64,000 bases of DNA from Latrodectus hesperus (taxonomy: Eukaryota; Arthropoda; Arachnida; Araneae; Theridiidae), in assembly GCA_037975125.1 (NCBI GenBank), contig CM075862.1:10611444-10675443 (forward strand). Reading direction: 5' to 3'. A program made the translations under genes and the position numbers. Below the pieces are notes generated by a model. The model saw nothing but the letters and a program-made list of their open reading frames with translations, was not told the origin of the DNA and did not search any database. Positions 1-63,062 of this stretch are shown one piece after another; the first letter of the stretch is position 1; each line of letters begins with the position of its first letter.

Positions 1-821
1 AAATCAAAATTCAATTTCAATTTATCACAAAAAAATCATTAATGGTATTTTCACTTTTTTCATATTTTTAGAATAGATGGGAAAGTGAAATGAAATGAAG
101 TGTTATATAAGTGATTACTTATGAGAATAAAATAACCAATCTCTTTTCTGTTTTTCAAACATTCTAAAATATTTTGCTCGACTTTTTTTTTCAAATAAAA
201 ACTCAATTTTACTTAATGCGAGCTATATGCCTATGAGCATAAAACTCCAAAACAGCTTTTTTGTCATAACCTAACCTAATCTAACCAATCTTTGGATTTC
301 ACTCGAAGTTCTAAAAAGATTTCACAGAAATAGCATAAATCATGCTCATCCCTCTATATATACATATAGTAAATATAACAACATCATTAGAAATATACCA
401 TCTTAGAGTATCACATGTGAATCTCTTCGAAAGGGAGGACGTTTTATTTGCTAGATTTCTAACACGAATGCTAATTACATCGCTTCAAATTAACAGAGCT
501 TGAACTTTGTCAAATATTCAGGGTATGTAGTGAAATGGATCATAAATTATTCCACTGTAAAAATATATGAATCGAAAGAACAGTCCTCAAAATGCTAACA
601 ACTATTTATCAAATAACCTGACTTTCAAAGAAAGACAGCAAATAATAGTGAATAATCGGTACAATATAAGATTCTTACAGTTCCTTCTCTTAGTGGATAT
701 ATTCTGAATAGAATTTAAATTTTTGAGAAATGGAGACAATAGCCTTTTTTCATGCTAACAGTCTCAGTATATCTCTCAATCAATCTATCTATCTATCAAA
801 AAAAATTTATCTTCTACTTAC
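1..821. other. Gene B intron 12, partial
   Basis: AT-rich, no exon 13 homologue (NAFY exon) found. A short (CTAT)n stretch lies near 785-797. Nothing else recognised. Confidence 0.75.
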
Positions 822-21983
<21,162 letters not shown>

Positions 21984-22120
21984 TTTACCAAATTATTTCA
22001 CAATATGTAATCAAATAGGATGATTCTATTTCTTCGAATTTCTACATAGAATTTGAAAGCTTAAACTTCAGTCTGGTTGATAAAGATGGATATACTTAAC
22101 GTAGAACAATTCATGGTGTT

Positions 22121-22128
22121 CTTTTATA
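22121..22128 (-). promoter_or_regulatory. TATA box candidate of gene B
   Basis: TATAAAAG on the minus strand, 138 bp upstream of the start codon. That would leave about 110 nt of 5' UTR. A related TTTAAAAG lies 140 bp upstream of gene A, which supports a shared core promoter. Confidence 0.45.
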
Positions 22129-24114
22129 TCATTTAAATGACGCCTAATCAACAGTTTATTTGTTTGATCGTTACGATAAATGACATTGGTAATAGATAAA
22201 AATGTCTTATCTTTTTTTGCTGTTATGTTAAAAGTGAAACTAAAAATTTTTGGGTATAATTCTTAAGACGAATAACTAAGATAATTTAATTATAAATTAT
22301 TTTTGACCCAAAAGCAAATATTTTATTAAAATTTAAATAAACATATATTTTTCTTTATCACAGGAGATTATTTGAAAATTGAGTATTAAAGTGCATAATG
22401 AACATGATTGTTTAACATTCAAATCATGAATTTAATAGAAAAAAGCATCATAGTCAATAAATGGTGGCGCTTGTTCATGTCACAATCCTTGTTCATTTTT
22501 CATTCATTTAAATTATAAAAGTATTAAATTTCTATTATTTGAAAAACGATTTAGAGTATTAAATCAATATTCATCTATTTAACTACAAAATGGTATCGCA
22601 ATTCGCATTTTCTTATACTGGGGCCAAAACTGTTGCCAAATTTTTCACTAAAATCATCAAAATAGAAGTTTATATATTTTTGGCATTTTAATTTATCGAA
22701 GTAATGATTTATAAAATTAATTTTATTCAAGAATTTATCAAGTATAACAATGAAAATTTAAAATTAGATTTAAAATTTTCTTCCTAAATTACAAATATAA
22801 TTTCAATTATCTAATTTTTGATTGTCATACGTAAATTATAAAAACACTATTGAGCGAAATAGCACAATAAACAGCCATTGGTTAACACATAAGCTTTATT
22901 TAAAAAATAGCATTATTCGTTGTGCCTCTAGGCAAAAATTATTATAAAGTAATTTAGAAATTATAAGGATTATATTTTGTTAATTTAATTATAAAGAAAA
23001 ATTAATTTTTGTTTTATAGTTAAGCATAATTTACAACAATCATTATTAAGGCTCATATCCTGCAAACTCATTTTTTATCTCCAAAAATTGCAATATAATG
23101 AAAGATTTGAAAATACAGACTTCAAAGAAGAATAAATGTTTTTTGTTACGTTCTTTAAAGTTCTGGAAACATTGCAACATTTAATACCCAAAGCATATTT
23201 GATGTAACTTGTTTTTCTCAATTTTAACGACTTGTTTATGGTGCTTTATTATGCATATTTCAGTTTTACCATATTCATTTTTTCACTTTGTCATGTTAAA
23301 CAGTGAAATTGAAGATATGATCTTCTAAGATAATGTGAATTCTTTGGACTTATGATTTGGAAATGTCTATTATATATTTTAGCATCAACAGATAGTTTAT
23401 TAGTGGATTGTAAAGTATGTGTACATCCACCACGGATTTCAGAAGAAAATAGTAAGCTATATTATCATAGCTTACTCTTTTATGATTTACATTTTGAATT
23501 CAATCCATTAATATATTATCGATAATCTTACAAGGTTACGAACTCATGAAATAAGTCTCCATTTTGAAGCCCGAAATAAACAAATAAATTTTTTCTTTAA
23601 AAAAGAAATTAATCAATTGAAATGTACTAAAATGTAAAATCGGCGGTAATGTCAAATCAAAATCTACTTTAGATACCACATAAAAGTCAAGGAACAATAT
23701 AAGGTATTTTAATATCCTTAATGTATAGCTTTTTGAGTGGAGTTTTTCTTGAAAGGGAACCCTATTGATTAGTGGCAACAGAGAAAACAAAGAAAGCTTC
23801 CAAGCAGGTAACCAAACAGATGGGGAAGTCAGAAACAAAACACCCCATTGTTTTAAAATGTCTGGGATCAAATGCAAACTTCATTTTCGATATAATGACG
23901 GCAAAATCTTACAAATCAGTACTGATTTGTCGCGATTCACAATTTTCTCGCCAAGCACTCCACATTTATCTCGCCAACCTAAATTGCGTCAATACGCGCA
24001 ATATCCGGTATTCAAAATATAAACTCATCCACTTCAAAAGCTTAAATTTTAATCAACTAAAAACAAATTAATCGAATGTTTCAAGAGTAAACACCACACA
24101 AAACAAATTTCGCG

Positions 24115-24342
24115 GGCGCTCCGTGGCTGAGTGGTCTAAAGCATCACCGCTAATCGCTTGAGAACGTAGGAGTGTGGGTTCGATTCCCACCATGGCCCTG
24201 GGTGTTTTCTTCGTTATTCTTCTGTGGTTGTACATCTGTCATTGTGCTATTTGTCCTATTATCGACGAAGACTTACAAGCGGATCTCCAGAATCAAGCAT
24301 ACAAGTCTGAATATATGTAATGTAATAAAATAAATAAAAAAT
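24115..24342 (+). mobile_element. tRNA-Ser-derived SINE with intact target-site duplication
   Basis: Head GGCGCTCCGTGGCTGAGTGG has the A box. GCTAATC sits at the anticodon (Ser-GCT type), and GTGGGTTCGATTCCCAC is the B box/T-arm. It ends in an A-rich tail. The 14-bp AAACAAATTTCGCG lies on both sides (24101-24114, 24343-24356). The acceptor arms do not pair fully, so this is a SINE and not a working tRNA. Confidence 0.88.
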
Positions 24343-26244
24343 AAACAAATTTCGCGCATGCGCACAGTCACGTTATTTATAAAACGCAGGTTACGTCATG
24401 CAAACGCAAGAGAACATTCCACCTCAGTAAATCAGTTTGGCGCACTATCGCTGCACTGGCATCTAAGAATTGGCTAGAATGACAACTTGGTCATGTTGAA
24501 CATCAAACAGATTATTTTTACTTTAATAATTTAGATCCATTATTTATATATTTATGATGAATTATTCAAATTTATTAAATTAAGGTCTATGTTGATTCAG
24601 AAATTACATAGAATAAGTAAAATTAATATTTGGAATTTTTTCTGCGTTCTTATTGTGTGTTGGACTTTTCATATTTTGTTTCAGTATTTATAATTTTAAA
24701 TATTTGGTTTCTTATAACATTTGGCTTCAATGAGTTAAGATTATCATTTTTAAAAATCAAGATTTTCCCAATGCATTTTGTATTTAGGAAATAATTTCAT
24801 TAAAAAATATTAAATTATGAATATGTTTACTAAAGAAAATTTCACTTTTCTTTTTTGATTGCAAAAAGTAAAATGTTCTAATGTACCATAAAGGAATTAA
24901 TATTTATGATTTTGAGTGAAAAAAGATCAAATTTTGAAGCTTCTTTAAATTACTGTCTTAAAGTTTATTACCAATTACAGTAATATTTCTCCATGTAAAA
25001 AAATAAATGAAATTTATTAAAATTATCAGTATCTACTTTCCAATCACACAACTGTACTTCGAACAAATCAGTGATACAATTCAGCTGCCTCATCAAAGTC
25101 GCCGAAGAAAGGGGAAGCGCTGTAATTTCATTCTTTATTATCATAAAGAGAAATATCTCTTCTTTAAAAAAGTCTCCATTGTTTGGAATAAAATAAAAAA
25201 ACTGAAATCTTCGTGAAACAATTAAAAGTGCAAACTTCAGACAGTTTCAATACTCTGCTTCGCATTGTATCATCATTTTCTTCTGAGATAGTGAAAGTGG
25301 AACTTAATTTCACTTAATGCTATTTAATGTAATTTTTTATAAAATTATTTCTCATAAGCATTGAGAAATTTTACTATTTCTTAAATTGTGTAGAAAATTA
25401 TTTAGAAAAAATATATGAGAAAAAAGGAATTTATTTAAATTGTTTCTATTACATGTGAAAAACAGGGATGAAAAATTCAGAAATCGAAATATATTTGATG
25501 TTTAATGTGGCAAAAATATAATTATATGGTATGATATTTTAAACATCATAGTTTAAAAGTAAATTAATTTTTTTATAAAATTATATTTGTATAATATTAG
25601 AACTTAATTCAAATTATATGATTCATTGAATGGTCTTTTCAGGTAGAAAAATATTATTTACAAATATGTTTATTTTATGTCATTCGACACATTAATATCT
25701 CAATGACGAAATGGAAAAAAATATTTGTTATAGTTAAATATTAAAATTTTCATTAAATTTTGGAAATAATCGTTAATTTTTATACTATATCTTTGATTAA
25801 TGTGAAATGAATAAGGTCTTATTTTTTTAATTTTTTAAAGTTTCTTTTTAATAAAAAAATACAATTTTAAAGTTAAAAAAGACTAAAATTTTATGTAAAA
25901 CTCAATGAAATGTGTAGTCATTCTTTGGATTCTTATTGCAGTTTTTCCCTACTTCTTTAATAGACTAGTAATTTATTCATTTGGATTTTTTTGCGTTAGC
26001 TTAAAAAATTCGCATTTATGTTGGAGAATGCGGGTTTAAAGAATCTTAATTCCATTACATGACACTATCCTTACATTATTTCGAACCATTTCTATCAATT
26101 AGTATTTTAAAATGTTCTTAGTTCGTTTGCTTGATTTTTATTCTAAGGTCACTATTCTGCGTGAAGAATAAATTCTATACAATTGTCACTTGTTGCATGA
26201 CCCTGTACTGCTACCTGTACATAATATATGACTGCTTAATGTAG

Positions 26245-26770
26245 ACTTTGAATTATTTCGAACATCTATGCTCGAGGAGAGAATCGAACCAACGAACAGT
26301 TGAATCGAAGGATGGACAACTATCCATTCAACTGCCAGCTTGGCATGTTTTCTGTTGCAATTATTCGAACCGAGTGATGAATAATAAGAACTCCATTCTT
26401 CAGGATAACGTGTTCGGCTATTGTCTTGAACATGACTACTTGCACTTATAAAGAATCTACTTCCGTCCGTTTCCTTCATTTGTTCTTCATTCGTCCCAAA
26501 AAGTGGCAAGAATTGTAGATTTTGAGGAATCATTTGACTGGCCTCATCATGACCCATGGGAAGATCTACACGATCAATAACAAAATTGAGAGATTGGATC
26601 CTCTGGTGGTGCCATCTATCGGAAGAACTTAGAGCAAAGTCGTAATTTCACGTTCTTAGTGCTCTAGTTAAAACGAAAGACGTACCCTACTGACTTAAAT
26701 TCGCAAAATGAGCTTGATTTGCCAAAGTGTCATAAGTAACATTTTATTTAATTGGATATGCAATAATTTT
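26245..26770 (-). mobile_element. SINE-derived region, inverted tRNA head plus second repeat
   Basis: At 26270-26345 the minus strand reads a tRNA-like head (AACTGTTCGTTGGTTCGATT) related to family 1. At 26575-26760 the plus strand matches the 3' half of the SINE at 18505-18855 (GGATCCTCTGGTGGTGCCAT, GTGTCATAA). Two repeats have apparently nested. Located in the B-A intergenic region. Confidence 0.6.
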
Positions 26771-27334
26771 TATTATTGTAATTACAGCAAAATTTTTACT
26801 AAATTTTCATGCCTGTGACATCAGATAAACTGTCCTCAAACAGAATAAATGTGGAACAGTGGTTGATTATCCTTAGTTGTCAATGCTTCCTTGCTGCAAA
26901 ATTTGAGGCTCTGAATTGAAGAACAGCAAACAACTTTCATTATTTTAAGTTTTTTTGAAATACTAAATTCCTTGAATGATTTTGCTATAATATCAGTATG
27001 CAAATGCTTATAAATATTTTTATGGGTTTTAAAATAAATTTCCTTCTATCTTAAAACATATATTTTGTATAATAAATTCATTAATATTTTTCTATTCAAA
27101 AAATTTTATTTGCAATATTGTGTCTAAATATTCATACGCATAAATATTTTTCTTATTGAAAATTATTATGATAGCCTTGTAAATTATATTAATAAAACAA
27201 ACCTAAATTACCTTACATTAAAAAACATTTACTAATTTTGATTATTAAAACATTTATCATCAAAGGTTCTGTTTCACTTTGTTCCAAAGGAAATATTCAA
27301 AAAAATAACTAAATAAAACTTGTTTCTAAAATGT

Positions 27335-27340
27335 TTTATT
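27335..27340 (-). terminator. Candidate polyadenylation signal of gene A
   Basis: AATAAA on the minus strand about 126 nt after the stop codon. It is the first canonical hexamer noted downstream, but AT-rich sequence makes chance matches common. Confidence 0.4.
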
Positions 27341-27465
27341 AAAATAATATAAATAATTGTGCATCTTTTGTGATTATTACACTTTCACCTTAACAACATT
27401 CAAATCAAAAATAAGTTACTTGCAATTTTATACAAGAATGAGTTCAATGTGATTATCTGAAAGGA

Positions 27466-57003
<29,538 letters not shown>

Positions 57004-57142
57004 CTTTCCAACTCACAGCATATAATTTAAACCGAGAGTATATTTCTCCAAACTTTTGCGGGTAGGATTTATAATTTTTAACTGCAATATTGAAGAATAA
57101 GCATGTAAAATCGTTATACTTTCATTTCTACAATTTGTAGGG

Positions 57143-57150
57143 CTTTTAAA
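57143..57150 (-). promoter_or_regulatory. TATA-like element candidate of gene A
   Basis: TTTAAAAG on the minus strand at 140 bp before the ATG, the same spacing as the better TATAAAAG of gene B. A second TATA-like TTATAAAT lies closer, near 57070. Confidence 0.35.
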
Positions 57151-58304
57151 TAACGAAAACTATTCCTAATGAAAAACTGTTTTGTTTGGTCGTAAATTTT
57201 TTTGTAGAGTAATTGCTTATCTTTACATTGTGATGTTACATAAAGATAAATAGGAAAATAAAATTTATGAATGGATTTCTTAAAATGAGGAATTAATTTA
57301 TTTTCGACCTAAATTCAAGTTTCTTATGTAAAGTATAAATTGACTTTATCTTTACTTATCGTGAGGCAATTCTCAGAATTTTGGTATTCAGGGCATAAGC
57401 AGCATGATTTATTATTGAATTGAAAAGCCGCAAGTTTAGGGAAATAAACAAAAAGCGCAACAATATTGACAAAGATGATAAAGTCCGATATTGTGTTTGC
57501 TTGTGTCAACCATAAAAGTTTTAATGTTGGTTTTAATCCTAAAAATACATATACGGGATATATTCTATCGTTGTTCACTGGACATAATCAGTTCATTAAA
57601 ATAGCGCTTTATTATCTTCAGTGACATTTGAATAGAACAGATTTCCTTTTAAGTATGTAACAAAAATCTTATTTTTATGCGCGATTTCTAATTATATTTA
57701 ATTTGAAAAAAACGTTTCTTTGTAGTAAACTAATTAGTTCAAATACTTCCTACACACAATTCTCTAATATGCACAACACTTTTTAAAACAATTTAAAGGT
57801 AAATTTGATTAAACTTAAGCATCCTCCTGAAAACAACTTTCTCAGTAAAATTGATTTAAAAAATAGTATTTTTGGTTCTAAGCTTATTTATTGTTCCTTG
57901 ATATTATAAACTATATAATTTTTTTTATTTATAACACATATTTGGGCTCGTTTTTATAAATATTACTGACTGAAATGACGGTAGTTAAGATTTTAGAATT
58001 TCAACTGATGAATACGAAACCTATAGGAATGACTTTTATAAAAATATTTGTTCCTAACCCTAACATAATTTTGTGATGCTTAGTTAATACTTTTGTAAAT
58101 AATTTTGTTTGATAGTTTTTTTTCCTTCCTTCAAATTTCGGTTCCATTATACTTATATTGATCTGCTTCTGACATTTCAATACTGACAATTATAGCAGAA
58201 AACAAAATGGTGCTAAATCACTGGAAATATATTTAAATCAGTTCTTTAAAGTGATATGAGATAAATCAGTTCAGACTTAATTAAATCTCAAATTGTCACT
58301 TTAA

Positions 58305-58490
58305 AAAGTTGCTGCTGTTGTTGTTGTTACTAATGACACTTGGACAAGCCAAGCTCGCTATGCCTTGGCTATCCGAATTTAAGTCAATTGGGAGCGTCTT
58401 TCGTTTTAATCAGAGCCCCATGAAGGTGAAAGTACGACTTTGCTCTACACACATGCCATAGGGACCCGTTTATAGGGTAGGCAACCAATC
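58305..58490 (-). mobile_element. SINE 3' fragment
   Basis: Plus strand shows GTTGTTGTTGTTACTAATGA, ACTTGGACAAGCCAAGCTC and CATAGGGACCCGTTTATAGG, the reverse of SINE 3' ends seen at 18.8 kb and 44.8 kb. No tRNA head. A-C intergenic region. Confidence 0.6.
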
Positions 58491-58821
58491 AATAATGTTC
58501 TCTATAACATTTAAATAAATATAATCCAAATTCTGTATCCGTCAAATTTTTATTGCGATATCAGAATGCTTTCCCCAGAATGGAATGAAACATATTAGAA
58601 ATCGGTCAAAAGTTACAGGATGTAAAAGTATCAATAACAAATATTGATTGCAGTGCTTGGTAAACAATTTTAACCAAAAATAATGTTGTCTTAAACTCAT
58701 TGTAATGCAAGTTATGTAATTATCACACTCCGGAAGTCGGTAAATGCTTACAACCGGTTATACCTTGAATTTTTAGCGATTTTTTTACCTTAAGAAGACT
58801 AATAAAAAAAGTTTCTGCAAT

Positions 58822-58932
58822 TACACAAAAGCAGAAATACCAGGGTTACCATAAATTAACTTTTATCACCAAAATTTATCACAAATGTTTTCGCCAAACC
58901 AAAGGATACTCAATTTTACACCGAACCCCGGA
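58822..58932. repeat. Dispersed repeat, copy 1
   Basis: Matches 62954-63062: TTACACAAAAGC, TTTTATCACCAA and TTTTACACCGAAC in the same order. Confidence 0.5.
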
Positions 58933-59494
58933 ACTACACTCTCATCAAGAAAGGAGGTAAGTGATACTTTCTTTAATTTTAAATTTTTTATTAATATATA
59001 ACCGTTGGAAATGAAGAAAAAAATAGGAATGACATCTGATCTCACATCACTTCCTTCTATATTCTCATACTGTAATTTTTTAAAGAAACTGCCATTTACC
59101 TTTTTGTTTTCAAAAAGCATGCCCCTGTAGCAAGTATATTTTGTTTTTAGCTCTGTTAAAAAGCAGACAACTAGAAATAAATTGAAAATGATAAGAGAAA
59201 TACCTTATTAAAATTAATTTTATAAAAAAAAAACTTTATAATCTTTGTAAAAAAGGAGTTTTTTAATATTCCACATATCATTCAATTTGTTTTCAACTGA
59301 TCTTTGATATTTAATTATGCAAACTATATTAAGTAAATATTAAACTATGTTAAAAGTATGTTAGTAATATTAAACTATATTAAGTAAGTCGAACTACATT
59401 AAGTAAATATTATTTTTCTGAATCGTAATATTTCTCTGAAAGGTTTCCTCGTTTTAAAAGAATAGCTTTCCAACTGATTTTGAGGTGGTAATTT

Positions 59495-59672
59495 ATTTTG
59501 GCTCAGCCTTTCATCCTTTCAGTGATTTGATAAGCTGAGTACCAAGCATGCTTGGGAACTAAACATTAGAATTAGGCTAACCTGGACATTTGCTTCGCAC
59601 ACCAGGGCCCTCGGTCATAAAATCAGATATAGAGGCAAGAGGCCTTGGTCTCCATGTGGGCAGTCATACCAT
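59495..59672 (+). mobile_element. SINE family 2, 5'-truncated
   Basis: Body matches family 2 (AAGCATGCTTGGGAACTAAA, CCCTCGGTCATAAAAT, GAGGCCTTGGTCTCCATGTG). The tRNA head is missing. A-C intergenic region. Confidence 0.65.
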
Positions 59673-60659
59673 TGGGGGAGTTAAGTCACTTATTTTGGAA
59701 GAAATAAGCTACCAATTCAAATAACTATTAATTTACTGGTTTTTATTTCACTGCGGTTGCAGAGAGGTTTGTGAGTTTTGGTCCATCAAACTGTTTGCTA
59801 TTTTTGACACTGCGAATTCAATATTATATAGGACTATTTGATAAGACAACCATTTCATTTTATTCTATACAGATCATTTATAATAAATAATAGAAGATAG
59901 AAAATAATTCAACATTAAATTAGAAATGTGTTTATTAATACTAAATTGTAAAAACGGTTTTCATGAAGTACAAACTTCATAACATAGGGGTTCTTACATA
60001 TTCGCTCCTTTATTTATCGTTAATTCCATAGTATTAACATTCATTATTTAAAACGAAAACAAAAATGATGCATCCTTAAAAATATATTCATCAAACAGTA
60101 AATTCGAAATACGATTTTGATTGTTGTTGCAAATTTATTATAAATATTTTAATTTTTAAATTAATTTATAATACATTAGTTAATTAATGGCACTATACTC
60201 GAGTATAATTCTAGTCAAACGGAGTGAATTTCCCCATTCTTCTTTAATCTAAAACTCACTCATTCTTAGAAAATTGAAATTAGCTCTTAAAACTATTGGA
60301 AGGAAACCAATCTAATAGGAGAGTTAAATATTTTCTATTCAGTACCAAAAAAAGAGTGAAAATGATAAGAATTTGGCGGAATCAAGGAGAGGATCTGTTA
60401 AAAGAATTCACACAGTAAACATAACCTATATAAAACAGAAACAGTGGTTAAATCACTTGAGAAATGTGTCATTACATAAGCATTGGATGGTACTGAGGAT
60501 AATTTGTTGCATAAGGTCCATTTGCATTTGTTGCATACTCTGATTTAGAAGGGATTTCAAGTGATTTCATTTAACTCTGGCCGATTACTCATTTATGAGT
60601 AATCGGTTTTTCGCGAATAAGATTTTGGATATTTGTTAACATTCCTTTTTATTTTTATT

Positions 60660-61218
60660 ACTTTATATTCAGAAAGATATTAGAACGAAGAATTTTGGCG
60701 AAGAGTTAGTGATAGAACCGGTATCGCCAATTCTTAGCAAACTTAAGCAGCTCTCGTCACTTTGTGAAATGCACTTCCAACGGATTCCTTCGCATGTTGA
60801 CATGTAGAGGAATGAAATAGACATTCTGGCGAAAGAAAATTCTGAAGAACCTTTACCAGTTACTAATTCATTGACATATCTTGAATTGTATTCTATTAGA
60901 TGGCATGCTGGCAGACAAATTTTGCTTATTCCCCAGAGTCATCCCTGGAATCAAGCTGATTGTCCTGGAAGATCTCTTGCCATTGGTTGTGATAGATATG
61001 TTCAGACTCCACTTTCCTGTTTCTTCAGTTGCCACCTGAAGGGACTTACTTTCGAGAGAGGTCTCAAAATATATCCAAACTGTCCTAAATGCCAAAATGA
61101 AACGGCACCACCGGCACATATTCTTGAGTGCCTGGGGTTGTTTCTTGAGGACTTAAACAAGACTCCTACGCTTCTTTTTGATTTCCTGAAAGTGAGTAGA
61201 TTCGTGGACCTCGTCTAG
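60660..61218 (+). pseudogene. Non-LTR retrotransposon RNase H and zinc-knuckle fragment
   Basis: Plus-strand reading gives IPSHVDM then a stop, RNEIDILAKEN (RNase H C-terminal NE-x-D-x-LA motif), then the 115-codon open stretch from 60871. That stretch contains CPKCQNETAPPAHILECLG, a Cys-Cys-His-Cys knuckle typical of the ORF2 end of arthropod LINEs. Only the end of the element is present. It is in the A-C intergenic region. Confidence 0.75.
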
Positions 61219-62164
61219 CATACTCTTAGAAATATAGATTAGTAACAACAACAACTTTACATTTAAAGTACTGTAAATTCCTTAAAATGATCAGCAATAA
61301 AGTTTCAATCGTTCAAAATATGTATAAAATAAGGGAGCATCTTATACTCCAGGAAATACGATAGTTAATAATACAAAAGTTTGACTAAATATTTTTGCTT
61401 TTTTGGATTGATATTTTAATTAAATTTTCTCTAATAAGATCTATGTAAGCCAAATATTCAATAATACTATAGATTTTTTAAATTTTATGATAAATCAAAT
61501 ATTTTGATTCTATATGCTAATAAAGAGGAAACAAATCTTACTTTTAATTTTAGAATAATTTGCTGATTTTTAACTATTGGAAAATAAATAAATTTTAGCA
61601 CTGCTAACTTTAAATTTAAGTAAAGGTACATTTTACATAAATTTAATATAATAAAAACTTATGTAAAATTGTTTTACATCATGAGCAAAATATTTATATC
61701 TGGTGGTTACATATAAAACATTTATCAATAAAAAAGATAAGTATTGTTTTAAAAAAGTGTTTAAGGTATTTTATAAAAATATTTTTAATTAATTCAATAT
61801 AAAAATGAAGTTTTATTAACGAAAATCAATTACATTATTCTGCATACATTTATATACAAACTGCTTGTATTAGTAATCTTTACCACAAAAATTAAGCAGA
61901 AATAACAATTCAGTTTTTAAAACTACTTTGAGAGAATTTGTGAAAATTTACTATTATATTTAGCAAGTAAAAAAATTTCATAAATTTTCTAGTTGCTGGA
62001 AGTTATCAGTTAAAATATTAGTGTTTTATTATATTTTAGCTGATTTCTTAAGCCCAATTCTCTGCTGAGAATGGCATTCATCTAAATTTCTTATTAAAAT
62101 GATTATTATTATACGTGAGTATATGTTTAAAATATCCAAATATATTAATAACCATATTAACTAA

Positions 62165-62222
62165 TTCTTCAATTTTTAAGAGAATGGTCTATTACTAGAC
62201 CATTCTCTTAAAAACTGAAGAA
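62165..62222. repeat. Near-perfect 27-bp hairpin
   Basis: Arms 62165-62191 and 62196-62222 are inverse complements with one mismatch around a 4-base TTAC loop. It lies about 250-310 bp downstream of the gene C stop. Confidence 0.85.
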
Positions 62223-62302
62223 TATTTGTAATATTAATTAAGTTGTTTTATTCCAACATTAAAAATAGAAAATGAAACATGCGATAATATATATATATAT
62301 AC

Positions 62303-62308
62303 TTTATT
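62303..62308 (-). terminator. Candidate polyadenylation signal of gene C
   Basis: AATAAA on the minus strand about 162 nt after the TAA stop of gene C. Confidence 0.35.
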
Positions 62309-62469
62309 ACATATAACAACATAACTTACAAACAAGTATATAAGCTTTACTTTTCAATGAAATTATTTTGAAGGGACAAACTTTGTATAAATGATTATAT
62401 GCGAAGAAATTTTCTCCCCTAAATTTGAATTCATTTATATATGCATCGAACACATATTGTCTTGAAATA

Positions 62470-62569
62470 TTACCAAACTTTGCATTTCGTTAGGGGATTC
62501 ATAGCGGTTCCTGGTTCACATTGGAAGTCTTTGGAAAATTCGGGAATATTGGACATTGAGCCAATAATC
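62470..62569 (-). CDS. Gene C terminal exon
   Basis: 100 nt, [18 protein letters not shown] then [11 protein letters not shown] and TAA. Matches gene A exon 20 in length. Confidence 0.92.
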
Positions 62570-62780
62570 CTAAAAAAAAAACAATTCGATACACATTACT
62601 ATTCGAATGTTCAACATTTAGAATGAATATTATCAAGTTAAAAATTTAAATACATTAAAACAATAAAAGTGGAAAATATATATAGATATATATAACCACT
62701 GACCTGAATTTGAAAGGGCTGTGATAATCTGATAGTATAAGCTGTTTTAAATATTCTGGTTTATATTTTCCACACCAGAC
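62470..62780 (-). CDS. Gene C: neprilysin-like M13 metallopeptidase, last two exons only
   Basis: Two exons (62704-62780, 77 nt; 62470-62569, 100 nt) separated by a 134-bp GT-AG intron match the lengths and phases of exons 19 and 20 of gene A. The peptide has [10 protein letters not shown], the His in SDYHSPF, then RIIGSMSN and the M13 C-terminus CKVW followed by TAA. The remaining exons lie right of the window: no copy of the preceding exon (AYLSWVRDNG in gene A) was found up to 64000. It is the upstream neighbour of gene A in the same tandem array. Confidence 0.9.
62704..62780 (-). CDS. Gene C exon equivalent to A exon 19
   Basis: 77 nt, [20 protein letters not shown], phase 0 to 2; the conserved active-site His and Cys are kept. 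Confidence 0.9.
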
Positions 62781-62871
62781 CTAAAATTATTAAATCATGA
62801 AATTACAGAATCCATAGTAACAAATAAAGTAAGCATTTTGATGAATTTCATAACATAATTTAATATCAAAT

Positions 62872-63062
62872 TTCGGTAAAAGTTTAAAATCGAGTACCCC
62901 TTGATTCTTTGATAATTTTTTGACGCCAAGATGTGACTAACAAAGTGTCCGCTACACAAAAGCTATACAAAGATTGAATTACCAGAAATTAAGTTTTATC
63001 ACCAAGATGTATCACCAAATTTTTGGCTAAACAAAGAGGTACCCGATTCTACACCGAACTTC
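62872..63062. repeat. Dispersed repeat, copy 2, with inverted arms
   Basis: The left arm near 62886 (AAAATCGAGTACCCCTT) is an imperfect inverse of the right arm near 63036 (AGAGGTACCCGATTCTA). Together with copy 1 at 58.8 kb this suggests a small TIR element. In intron 18 of gene C. Confidence 0.45.

Larger units (their letters stand above)
21984..27465. other. Intergenic region between gene B (5' end) and gene A (3' end)
   Basis: 5482 bp. It holds the gene B promoter candidate at 22121, the SINE at 24115-24342, a CpG-containing islet at about 24350-24480, the SINE-derived region at 26245-26770 and the gene A poly(A) candidate. The rest is AT-rich sequence without recognised content. Confidence 0.8.
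57004..62469. other. Intergenic region between gene A (5' end) and gene C (3' end)
   Basis: 5466 bp. It contains the gene A promoter candidate, a SINE 3' fragment (58305-58490), a repeat copy (58822-58932), truncated family 2 SINE (59495-59672), LINE fragment (60660-61218) and the 62.2-kb hairpin. No independent gene seen. Confidence 0.8.

Noticed and set aside
23765..24071. Overlapping plus-strand open frames of 85 and 99 codons before the SINE
   Set aside because: No recognised motif, no splice partner or promoter, and two frames open over the same bases; treated as chance.
24115..24200. Possible functional tRNA-Ser gene
   Set aside because: Acceptor stem pairing is incomplete, and the sequence continues into a SINE body with an A-rich tail and 14-bp target duplication.
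58866..59120. Minus-strand 84-codon open frame
   Set aside because: Low-complexity AT-rich translation overlapping a dispersed repeat, no motif.
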